From Planctomycetaceae bacterium (GTDB taxonomy: Bacteria; Planctomycetota; Planctomycetia; Pirellulales; Thermoguttaceae), in assembly GCA_031278315.1 (NCBI GenBank), contig JAITKS010000024.1:1-21056 (forward strand): a stretch of DNA of 21,056 nucleotides. Direction: 5' to 3'. Made by a program: the position numbers and the translations under genes. The notes under the pieces are model-generated. The model had not been told where the DNA came from. It saw nothing but the letters and a program-made list of their open reading frames with translations, and did no database searches. This document shows, one piece after another, positions 8,301 to 15,241 of the stretch (the stretch's first letter is position 1; each line of letters starts with the position of its first letter).

Positions 8301-8699
8301 ATTCCGACTTTTGCATTACGAAATAAAATCCGTCAATTGATGGAAAATACCGCAACAAAATCAAGATTAGTTGACCCCGAACTCTTAAAAGCAAAAGTAG
8401 AACTAATTCCCGAAGACACAATCCATCAATTTCAAGACTGGGGAATTTTATTAGTAACATCGGTCAGCAAAAGAACTCCGCCTTTCATCGACATTATCAA
8501 ACCAGACAGCGAAGCCGCAAAACAAGGTTTACAACCAGACGACTTAATTGTAATGATAAATAATCAACTCACTTCGTCAATTAAAACTGTAGAAGAACAA
8601 ATTGGTCAAATCGAATTCGGTAGTTTTGTTACAATCACAATCGAAAGAAAAATGACATTGATCGATGTAAAATTCAAATGTAACCGTCAACGCAAATAA
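5373..8699 (+). CDS. Secreted trypsin-like/PDZ protein with active and degenerate protease modules
   Basis: A 1108-residue secreted protein. A hydrophobic N-terminus (about 8-20) looks like a signal peptide or anchor. Module 1 is an HtrA-like trypsin domain (about 46-245) with His85 (VTNFHVV), Asp116 (VGDLALIKL) and Ser198 (NPGNSGGPL), followed by a PDZ-like domain (about 255-335). A charged linker and an Asn/Ser/Asp-rich repeat (390-436) lead to an unassigned beta-rich middle region (about 446-690). Module 2 (about 715-990) repeats the trypsin fold, but the triad is replaced: Thr754 for His, Glu784 for Asp and Cys944 for Ser (NNPGACGGAL). A low-complexity insert (812-870) interrupts it. A second PDZ-like domain (about 1022-1098) closes the protein. 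It probably acts in the periplasm or at the surface in protein quality control or substrate binding; the substrate is unknown. The ATG at 5373 lacks a clear ribosome binding site. The secreted DUF1080 protein gene follows on the same strand. Confidence 0.88.
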   Translation: MRKILLNFFNFVLVSFLFVLETNLIQSENTNEVSDTFTEQPISDTRLERAFKSTVMIFAADPSGQAGGGSGVVISPDGFAVTNFHVVQPCGPSMKCGMADGKLYDAVIVGLDPVGDLALIKLLGRNDFPFASLADSDKVKVGQVSYSMGNPFLLSLDLNPCVARGIVSGVHRYQFPSGSFLEYTDCIQTDAAVNPGNSGGPLFDESGEIIGINGRCSFEKRGRVNVGIGYAISSNQVRYFLGVLKSGRIVDHATMNAVVSIDNHGRVKFDDVREISDAYRAGLRYDDELIQFAGRVVDTANTFKNLVGIFPKGWRLPVTVRSNENERFKIFVRLGGLHSEAELIEMTEKMIEPPIVKPEFRKLLEEQEKKRKQDSQNENKKNPNDNKRNKNSDSISDSNSNLNSDSISDSNSDKNSDSNSNKNSDSNNDSNKDSNKGKSENSEIPDGFQEIEIEIDGKKVKVLQRKQFLSDAVKPYYEKKRGYANFYFNRTELARVLKKWRSTFDSNSKNTWNFSGKIHDRIETFNFTINDKGISYKLPIENGFWDADQMKKTDTFLMAATTFYQLPRGSGGLFSALYVLRQIALNDTIEEAEFVYQGTAPIEGKLDKLYDICIVEHWKVNNDIKFYFDPDSGEIAQIEMFADALESPCEILFRQIEDKREMEVRCGRATFGIFILDNNSTNIPFALKDNSTAANKNPAEIQLKGTGTLTANKVISDTLSKVVKIYGAGGLGGVHGYQSGIIISPEGHILTAITPSLQTDSITVVLDTGKKYEAVQVNGDPLMEIALLKIPASNLPFFEINSFDKSSVKSIADNVTNSNVTNSNVTNSDVTNSENSETSEVDNANNNNKNNDKNKESESESKSELKSESNINDQGQFDDTVKIGEPIYAVSNMFNIAEGNEAATVQSGVIAARTTLKARRGVFETPYRGEIFVVDVTTNNPGACGGALVSAKNGSLIGMLGKELMNSENNSWLNFAIPTFALRNKIRQLMENTATKSRLVDPELLKAKVELIPEDTIHQFQDWGILLVTSVSKRTPPFIDIIKPDSEAAKQGLQPDDLIVMINNQLTSSIKTVEEQIGQIEFGSFVTITIERKMTLIDVKFKCNRQRK
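6540..6680 (+). repeat. Coding 12-bp minisatellite (Asn-Ser-Asp-Ser repeats)
   Basis: About twelve degenerate copies of a 12-bp unit such as AATTCAGACTCA encode the N-S-D-S linker (residues 390-436) of the protease-like protein. The unit is a multiple of three, so copy-number changes would lengthen or shorten the linker without breaking the frame. Confidence 0.85.
7812..7871 (+). repeat. Coding 15-bp tandem repeat, four units (Asn-Val-Thr-Asn-Ser)
   Basis: Four units of AACGTAACAAACTCT (the last starting GAC) encode NVTNS repeats inside the second, degenerate protease module. Three units are identical at the DNA level, which suggests recent expansion. They are followed by Asn/Lys/Glu/Ser-rich low complexity to about residue 870. 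Confidence 0.9.
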
Positions 8700-8780
8700 A
8701 TCATATCAACTCACACTAACTAATTTCGGCAACAAAAAATAACATATTCAGTGAAATCTGCTCTCCAATAATTAAACAAG

Positions 8781-8900
8781 CAGATCAAGTAGATCGAGCG
8801 GATTGAGTAGATCGAGCGGATTGAGTAGATCAAGCGAATCGAGTAGATCAAGTAGATTGAGCGGATCAATCGAATCGATCGGATTAATTAAATTGATCGG
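8781..8900. repeat. Degenerate 9-bp tandem array between the protease-like and DUF1080 genes
   Basis: Thirteen consecutive 9-bp units of the form (C/T)(A/G)(G/A)AT(C/T)(G/A)A(G/T) run without interruption from 8781 to 8897, alternating words such as TAGATCGAG, CGGATTGAG and TAGATCAAG. They fill much of the 295-bp spacer between the two secreted-protein genes, and I see no gene in that spacer. The regular period with variable third positions points to tandem duplication rather than base composition. Function is unknown. Confidence 0.85.
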
Positions 8901-8994
8901 CACTAACTGAAATTTCAAATGAGATCAGTTTAAAATAAAAAAACAATAATTTAATTTTACGCTTAATTTTTATAACAAAACAAAACCTAATCAA

Positions 8995-11187
8995 ATGAAA
9001 CGAATAAATATTTTTGTTACAATATTATTTGTAATATTTGTATTTGCTGAATTATTTGTAATATTCGTATCTGAACTTTCAGCGCAAGGTTCAAATACGA
9101 TCAATCCTTTATCGGCATCTAAACCGGCGCAGTCTGAAGTAAAGCATAAATCGTCTAATCCGTATTCAATTTTGATACAGCAATTGGTCAATTCTTCTGC
9201 TGAACCGCTTGTTTCTCCAGATTCAAAAACGAATTCTAATTCCGGTGCCGATGATTCCGAAATTCCTGAATCAATTGCTCCTTACGATAGCGGCAGAAAT
9301 ATTTTTTTAGATTACGGAAACTCTGCAACCGAAAAAGACAAACGCAGAAATCGAAAAAAAGAAAATATCAATATTACAATATCGCAAGATGCCGCACGAA
9401 TCAGAGCTAAAGAAATTATATTAGAATACGATCCCGAACAAAAAAGTTACGAAGACGATTTAGCAAAACTTATCGCAATCGACGAAGCAACTTCTGTAAA
9501 CAAGAAAAAACCGCTTGCGAAACCTAATTCGATTTCTGATTCTGCATCCGATTCTGTTACGAATAATCCAGATATTTCAAACGGAGTTATTGCCTCCTTG
9601 CACGGAATAATGCCGAATAATAATTCGACCGGTGCGAAAATTGTAACGGATTCGCTTATCATTCAATGGGAACGTGAACTTGTCAACTTGATGAAAAGTG
9701 AGGAATCGGACAACAAGTCAGAAAAGTCAGAAAAGATAGCAGCACTTTCGTTGCGTATTGAGCGGCGTAAACAATTTCTTACTCGTCAAGCTGAAACATT
9801 ACAAGGTGCCGATGTTTTTGTTGCACCGCTGACAGTGAAATTATCACAGCGTTATCTTGAAGACGGTTGGTGCAATTTATTCGACGGCAAAACACTTTTC
9901 GGATGGCGAATTCAAGAAAGCGGATTTTACGGCGGCGGAAATTTTACTGTTGAAAAAGGTGAAATTTGCAGCGACCCTTATCGTCCGGGTTTATTGTACA
10001 CAACAAATCAATTCGGCGATTCAACGATAACATTCGAATATTGTACAGACGATAACGCAGAATTATTTTTGCTTTATCGAACATCACCCAATCCGCATGA
10101 TTTAAATACATCGTGTTATACAGTTGTTTTGAATTCATCTGATCCGAAACGTCCGCGCGGTACGATTCTCGGACGTGTTCAACTCGACAGGGAACAGTTA
10201 CGGTCAATAAATAAAAACAGTAAATCTGATAATCACGATTCGGACAAGACAGAAAAAACGTCGAAAGAAGTTTGGCATCGGGCAAGATTCAGTTGTGACG
10301 GCGGTTCAATTCTGTGTACAATTGATAATCAATTACCGACTTCATTGGTAGATACGAATCCGATTGGTCGAGGTTATATTGGGTTGCTTGTTACTTGCGG
10401 TAAAGTACGGTTTCGGAATATTAACTGGCGTCCCGGTGCTGCGTTTCCGCTGTTCGACGGAATTGACATAAATTCTTCTTGGCGGTACAAACAAAATAAT
10501 TTGGCAATATCAACAAACAATATGGCAATTCAACTTCGCAACGGACCAGGAATAATCGAAACATTAGATTCATTTTCAGATTTCGTATTACAATTTGAGT
10601 ATAAAGTTATCAACGCTTCGAGCAAAGCCGGACTATTTTTTAGATCGAATGTTCGAGAGGAAAGATCAGGTTATGAAATATCGTTACAAAATTTCCCGTC
10701 CCGCAAAGACCGTGATGAATTTATCGGAATAGATGCCGGCGCATTTGTCGGAAGAAAAAACGGACGATATGTAGGCGCCGAAGATATGCAGTGGAATTAT
10801 TTCACTCTTAATGCCGTCGATAGACAATTTCAAACATGGATAAACGGTATCCCCGTTTGTGAAATAACAGATAAAAATAAATTACCAAAAACCTTTACTC
10901 TAGTAAAAGCAAAAGATACTTTAGACGGAAAAGAAATATTAGGTTACGAAATTCCGCAAAAAGATGAATTCCATTTAGAAGGAACAATACAATTTTATCT
11001 GCCGTCCGACAACTCAAATTTTGAAATACGCAATATCAGAATTACAAAAATCGCAAAAAGAAATCCGAAAAAACAAACTTTCGAAGATTATAAAAAATCT
11101 ACTTGGAAAGCAAAAATAAAAGAAAATGAACGAATCAAAGAAGAAAATAAACTAAACGACGAATGGAAAAAAAATAAAAAATTATAA
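8995..11187 (+). CDS. Secreted protein with two DUF1080 (3-keto-disaccharide hydrolase-type) domains
   Basis: A 730-residue exported protein. A strongly hydrophobic signal peptide (about 4-28) ends in SELSAQG, a plausible cleavage site after Ala30. Residues 31-280 form a low-complexity, charged region without a recognised fold. A first DUF1080 domain (about 288-478) opens with the family hallmark GWCNLFDGKTLFGWR (291-305). A second, more divergent copy (about 483-687) opens with FPLFDGIDINSSWR. The domain is a concanavalin-like beta sandwich, abundant in Planctomycetota and Verrucomicrobiota. Some members hydrolyse 3-keto-disaccharides and many are only presumed to bind or cut glycans. The C-terminus (688-730) is Lys/Glu-rich and helical. 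The ATG at 8995 has no obvious ribosome binding site. Substrate and catalysis are not determinable here; a role in extracellular carbohydrate handling is inference. Confidence 0.87.
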   Translation: MKRINIFVTILFVIFVFAELFVIFVSELSAQGSNTINPLSASKPAQSEVKHKSSNPYSILIQQLVNSSAEPLVSPDSKTNSNSGADDSEIPESIAPYDSGRNIFLDYGNSATEKDKRRNRKKENINITISQDAARIRAKEIILEYDPEQKSYEDDLAKLIAIDEATSVNKKKPLAKPNSISDSASDSVTNNPDISNGVIASLHGIMPNNNSTGAKIVTDSLIIQWERELVNLMKSEESDNKSEKSEKIAALSLRIERRKQFLTRQAETLQGADVFVAPLTVKLSQRYLEDGWCNLFDGKTLFGWRIQESGFYGGGNFTVEKGEICSDPYRPGLLYTTNQFGDSTITFEYCTDDNAELFLLYRTSPNPHDLNTSCYTVVLNSSDPKRPRGTILGRVQLDREQLRSINKNSKSDNHDSDKTEKTSKEVWHRARFSCDGGSILCTIDNQLPTSLVDTNPIGRGYIGLLVTCGKVRFRNINWRPGAAFPLFDGIDINSSWRYKQNNLAISTNNMAIQLRNGPGIIETLDSFSDFVLQFEYKVINASSKAGLFFRSNVREERSGYEISLQNFPSRKDRDEFIGIDAGAFVGRKNGRYVGAEDMQWNYFTLNAVDRQFQTWINGIPVCEITDKNKLPKTFTLVKAKDTLDGKEILGYEIPQKDEFHLEGTIQFYLPSDNSNFEIRNIRITKIAKRNPKKQTFEDYKKSTWKAKIKENERIKEENKLNDEWKKNKKL

Positions 11188-11485
11188 AAGAGTAAATCTA
11201 TACTCCGCACACTTTAAATTTCGGCGGCGTAAAAAACTACTCATCAAAAAATCTGATTTCCGATATGTAAACAGATCAGATAAAACCGAAAATTAAAATG
11301 CGGGCAAGTATATTTTACATATACTCTAATTTTCAACATAATTCTCCGAACCGAACAACTCCTGTAGTTACAATTCAAACTTTCAAACTTTCAAACATTC
11401 AAACTAATTTCATTACTTAATTAAATGATGAATTAAATTTGAATACTTATATTAAAATCAAAAAGAACATACCCAAAACTAAAAG
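11188..11485. other. Intergenic gap before argB
   Basis: No gene is seen. Positions 11198-11224 carry a copy of the dispersed CTATACT...CACACTTTAAATTTCGG box, close to the end of the DUF1080 gene. About 11372-11405 repeats short CAAACTTT/CAAACATT words. No clear terminator or promoter can be assigned. Confidence 0.5.
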
Positions 11486-12373
11486 ATGATGAATAGTGCA
11501 ATAGAAAAAGCTGACGTGTTGATCGAAGCGATGAAATGGATTCGACAGCATCGTGGAAAGAAAACGGTAATAAAAATCGGCGGCAGTTTGATGGAAGATG
11601 ATACTGCGATGACACATCTTCTGCTTGACGTTGTTTTTATGGAATCGGTTGGAATGAAACCGGTGTTAGTACATGGCGGCGGTGCGGCGATTAGTCAAGC
11701 AATGAATGCAGCAGGTATAGAACTGCGGTTTGTTCAAGGGCGGCGTTACACAGATGAGCAATCACTTGAAATAGTCAAAAAGATTCTTGGCAAAGAAATC
11801 AATGAACATTTAGCGGCACAAATAAACAGTTTCGGCGGACAAGCTAAACCAATTAGTTTTTATCATGGTACAAATGTACTTTTTGGTGAAAAACTTTTAT
11901 TGAATGATGAGAATGGTCAAGTAATAGACATCGGTTTAGTCGGCAAAATAACGGGTGTCAATGTTGATATGATTGAAATGCTTTGTAACAATTATATTAT
12001 TCCGGTTATTCCGTCGATTGCGTTGATGAGTGACGGCAGCGGTCAGGTATTAAATGTGAATGCTGATACAGCTGCAACTGCAATTGCTCGTGAACTTCAA
12101 GCAGAAAAATTAGTTTATGTCAGTGATGTCAATGGTGTAAGAACTAATCCAAACGATCCTAATTCAATGATCGATTCTATCACGGCGGAAAAAGCTCGTG
12201 AAATGTTGACTTCGGGATGTATTGTAGGCGGAATGATTCCAAAAATAGAAGCGTGTCTTGAAACGCTTGAATGCGGTGTAAATAAAATTCACATTATAAA
12301 TGGAAAATTAAGACATGCATTATTAATGGAAATATTCACGAGTACTGGTGTAGGAACAGAAATCATCGGATAG
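11486..12373 (+). CDS. argB: Acetylglutamate kinase
   Basis: ArgB phosphorylates N-acetyl-L-glutamate with ATP, the second step of arginine biosynthesis, in the cytoplasm. At 295 residues it has the family's usual length. The amino acid kinase signatures are in order: VIKIGGSLM (28-36, Lys30 for phosphate binding), LVHGGGAAIS (61-70), the acetylglutamate-binding LNVNADTAA (189-197), YVSDVNGV (211-218) and the nucleotide-binding GGMIPKIEA (248-256, Lys253). The C-terminal INGKLRHALLMEIFT and GTEI are also typical. An N-terminal helix (about 1-22) precedes the kinase core, as in many hexameric arginine-inhibited enzymes; whether this one is feedback-inhibited cannot be read from sequence alone. 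ATGATG offers two adjacent starts. No other arg gene is in the window, so it stands alone. Confidence 0.97.
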   Translation: MMNSAIEKADVLIEAMKWIRQHRGKKTVIKIGGSLMEDDTAMTHLLLDVVFMESVGMKPVLVHGGGAAISQAMNAAGIELRFVQGRRYTDEQSLEIVKKILGKEINEHLAAQINSFGGQAKPISFYHGTNVLFGEKLLLNDENGQVIDIGLVGKITGVNVDMIEMLCNNYIIPVIPSIALMSDGSGQVLNVNADTAATAIARELQAEKLVYVSDVNGVRTNPNDPNSMIDSITAEKAREMLTSGCIVGGMIPKIEACLETLECGVNKIHIINGKLRHALLMEIFTSTGVGTEIIG

Positions 12374-12386
12374 CAAAATCGATAGT

Positions 12387-12587
12387 AATATATCAGTGAA
12401 ATTTTTGCAGTCCCCGTTATTAGCGGTTAGCGGTTAGTGGTTAGCGGCAGCGGTTAGTTCGCATGCGGAGATTAGAACCGATTATAAGTTCGAATCACTA
12501 TACACTAACCTTATTTTGTTTTATTTACCACAGAGAACACAGAGAACACAGAGAAATATGATTTTGTAATTTTAGATTTTAAATTTT
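12387..12587. repeat. Composite intergenic repeat: TAATATATCAGTG end, GCGGTTA array, CCACAGAG block
   Basis: Starting 13 bp after the argB stop, the end motif TAATATATCAGTG is followed by a GCGGTTAG array (12421-12457), then by 12523-12587, a CCACAGAGAACACAGAG block with its GATTTTGTAATTTTAG tail. The last block is nearly identical over about 60 bp to 2772-2835 inside the inverted-repeat element. No matching right-hand inverted end is seen. The gap is non-coding and lies between two genes that converge, so no promoter is expected in it. Confidence 0.75.
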
Positions 12588-12609
12588 ATATTTTGTGTTA
12601 ATTTATCCA

Positions 12610-14977
12610 TTAAAAGTTCTTGTTTGTGTTAAGATGTCCTGCGGGATTATCTGGAGCTAAAATTGTCTTGCCCGTAACGTTGTCCATCACTTGACGTAAA
12701 TTATTCAGCGACCTGTTATAAATTTTATCTGACGTCTGTGCAAGATTATTCTGCAAAACAGCATAACGGTCTGTTGGTAATTCAATTGCATTTCGCATCG
12801 CTGCTGCTAAATCGTTGTTTGTTTCGTAAATGATACTGTTTTCATTAGTTAAATGATGCGGTTTTGCAAACTTGCTAGCAATTACCATCGGTTTGCAGAA
12901 TCCATAAATCAATAAAAAACTTCCGCTTGTGCCTTCAGTAATATATCGGTTGTGTTCCGGTTTGTCTGGGTCAAGCAGCGGCAGAAAATAATCAGCCTCT
13001 TCCAAATTCCGATACATATCAGGATACGGAATCTTTCCCGTGAAATTAAAATATTGCTGAATTGATTGCGGTATTTGCAACTTCTCAAACCCCTCGCCGA
13101 CGGCAGTAACAGTAAACCTCTGCCGTTGCTCTGCTAGCTGTTCTACCGCCGAAAACAAAAGCGAAAAATTACGCCGGTTCGGATTGTTAGTACCAATGAC
13201 AAAGAATTTCGTAATATTATTTTTCGGTGTGATATTAACATCACCGAAAAAATGCGGAATGACTATTGCTCCCTCAAGAAAATCGGCAAGCATTATTAAA
13301 CGGTTAGAATGCAATGACTCGAAATCATTGTATTCTTTGTGATGTGAGACGAACACCGTTTTATCAAGAGGAAGATTCGGGAAACGTTCCCGCACCGTAC
13401 ACCAAACATCATACTGCGACCGCTCCCAAGTATAAATATCGCGGCTTGTAAAAAACCATACTGCATAATCATTGTATTTAATTTGCTTTTCGATAATATC
13501 ACGCATATTATTCCACGTAACGGCATATTGTCTGTATTGCGGTTGGGCGAGCATTGTTGTTACACCTAAATTTGCTTCTTCCGTTGTCATTAAAATATCC
13601 GCATTGTAACCAAGATCGGATAGATATTTTGCATAACCAGATATTACAACACCATGACAGTCATTCAGCTCAATAAGGAGAACAGAATTCGACCGGACTT
13701 TATCGGTGAGAAAACGCTTGTAGGCAACTCCCTCAGAGGAAAAGAGATAAAGCCAAGTTTGCTTAATGTTGCCTAACTGTTGTCTAACTCGCGGAATAAA
13801 ATTGCCGACTGTTCCGACACCGAAAATTTGACGTGAAATTCGTCTTGCGGTCTCAATGAGAATTGTCTGAATTGGTTTATGCTTGCCTTTTAATTTCCGT
13901 ATTTTTTCTTTTGCTTCTTTAATATCGTCTTCTGCTAATGCAATTTTTATGTGTTTGCTGAAAACAGCGTCGTTGGCTTCGAGAATTTTATATTTTTGCA
14001 GCCAATACCGATGTTCACCAATCAGAGCGGCAGACCGGTAAAAGTCTTTCATTTCTTTTGTCAATAACGCTCGAAATTGTTGTAAAAATTCATATCTGTC
14101 TTCACCTCTTGTCATATAAAAATTGCACGAAATCGCCGACATTAGAAACCGCAGAAAACAATCGTAATATTCTTGATATTGTCCGCGTTTAATCAACTCC
14201 TGATAAATAATGCGGCAGTTTTTCAATGATTCCAAATGATGGCTGCCTTTGGTGTTGCAGCAACTCGTGCTGACAATACGATAATGATATAAATTTTCCG
14301 GCAAAAAAACGATCCGTTTTGCCGCCGGTATAATCTGCCAAAGTGTAACGCAATCTTCCGCTATTCTATTACCGGATCGAGTAAAATTTGTTAGTAACAA
14401 TTCAGTTAAAAATAATTTTCCCCAAAAAGAATGCGTAGTGATAATTTCAGATTTATCAGTTGCTATTCCTTCTTCATTGACAACAATGTTAAATTGCCAT
14501 TTAAGACAACGGGCAGTTTCGGAATCGTTTTTTGTACCGTCCTCGTGTCGTTTATCAAGTGTGAAGACAACAACATCAGCAGTTTTTTTATCAGCCAAAC
14601 TGATACTTTTTTCTACCGTATCAAGTTCAATCCAATCGTCCGAATCGACAGACATTGTCCATTTTCCGCGAATGAACGGTAACGCATTGAATTTGGCAAT
14701 ACCTTGACCGGTATTTTCCTTTTGGTGAATAATATGAAATCTGGAGTCCTTTGCTGCGTACTCATCAAGAATAGCGGGACAGTTATCTGTCGAGTTGTCA
14801 TCTATGCAGATAATTTGCAGATTGGAATATGTCTGATTTGCAACGAAATCGAGACATTGCCGTAAATATTTTTCCGTGTTATATACGGGAATCAGAATAG
14901 ATACAAGCGGATATATAAAATCCCCCCCCCCCCCCCTGTTTGCCTAAATTGTCTATTTTAACAATATCTTTTTGCAT
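12610..14977 (-). CDS. Dual-domain glycosyltransferase (GT2 + GT-B), out of frame at a poly-G tract
   Basis: Probably transfers sugars in surface polysaccharide, glycoprotein or lipid-linked glycan assembly. The N-terminal part is a GT2 domain: VSILIPVYNTEKYLRQCL, IICIDDNSTD and the metal-binding SVDSDDW, then AEDCVTLWQII and YHYR. The C-terminal half is a GT-B-like domain with FVIGTNNPNRRNFSLLFSA and EADYFLPLLDPD. The body frame runs from a stop at 14944-14946 to 12610. It contains no ATG before 14655, which lies inside the metal-binding region. A sensible start, ATG at 14977 (MQKDIVKIDNLGKQ), is one base out of frame because of 15 G on the coding strand. In the present state that start yields about 32 residues. 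With 14 or 17 G it would read through to a protein of about 788 or 789 residues. Phase variation or a homopolymer sequencing error are both possible. If 14655 is used instead, the 681-residue product lacks most of the nucleotide-binding half of the GT2 domain. Confidence 0.85.
14922..14936 (-). repeat. 15-nt homopolymer (G on the coding strand) near the glycosyltransferase start
   Basis: Fifteen consecutive C on the plus strand, read as G in the glycosyltransferase transcript. It begins 41 nt after the candidate ATG at 14977 and encodes a glycine run. No comparable homopolymer of G or C exists elsewhere in this AT-rich window. Tracts of this length slip during replication and are classic contingency switches. 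Confidence 0.9.
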
Positions 14978-15007
14978 AATAGTGAAATTAAAATTCAAAA
15001 ATTGCTA

Positions 15008-15037
15008 TTAGTGAAATTCTAAAAACAATTTCACTAA
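15008..15037. promoter_or_regulatory. Perfect 11-bp inverted repeat upstream of the glycosyltransferase start
   Basis: TTAGTGAAATT (15008-15018) and AATTTCACTAA (15027-15037) are exact complements around an 8-nt centre. The dyad lies about 30-60 bp upstream of the candidate ATG at 14977, where an operator or 5' leader structure would sit. AGTGAAATT recurs nearby at 14981-14989. Regulatory use is inference. Confidence 0.45.
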
Positions 15038-15176
15038 CTATACTATTCACACTTTAAAATTCAGTATTTGTTTTAAACAAAATCTACCCTGAAAGGGCAA
15101 TTCTAGTTTTATGCGTGAACGGTCACCTTTTTCGTTACAAAAAATAAAACCGAATTTTAATGCACAATGAGTATAG
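15038..15176. repeat. Inverted-repeat-bounded intergenic element with TATACT boxes
   Basis: 15038-15065 (CTATACT...TTTAAAATTCAGT) and the reverse complement of 15149-15176 agree at about 19 of 28 positions, so the 139-bp stretch has imperfect inverted ends. The left box is related to single copies at 2711-2738, 5203-5228 and 11198-11224. The interior has no gene. Confidence 0.55.
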
Positions 15177-15209
15177 ACCGTTACGAAATAATTAGAAATG
15201 ATAACGCTA

Positions 15210-15240
15210 TTGAATAGAGTTGAATAGAGTTGAATAGAGT
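15210..15240. repeat. Three tandem copies of TTGAATAGAG
   Basis: A 10-bp unit is repeated three times without change, ending one base before the stop codon of the methyltransferase gene on the minus strand. It is a short, recent-looking tandem expansion in the 3' flank. Confidence 0.85.
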
Positions 15241-15241
15241 T

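Noticed and set aside
9944..10285. 113-residue minus-strand frame inside the DUF1080 gene
   Set aside because: It overlaps the first DUF1080 domain, which is well supported on the plus strand, and no family is recognised in the reverse frame.
14438..14801. Several overlapping frames on both strands near the glycosyltransferase start
   Set aside because: They overlap the GT2 region, whose motifs are continuous in a single minus-strand frame. The others show no recognisable family.
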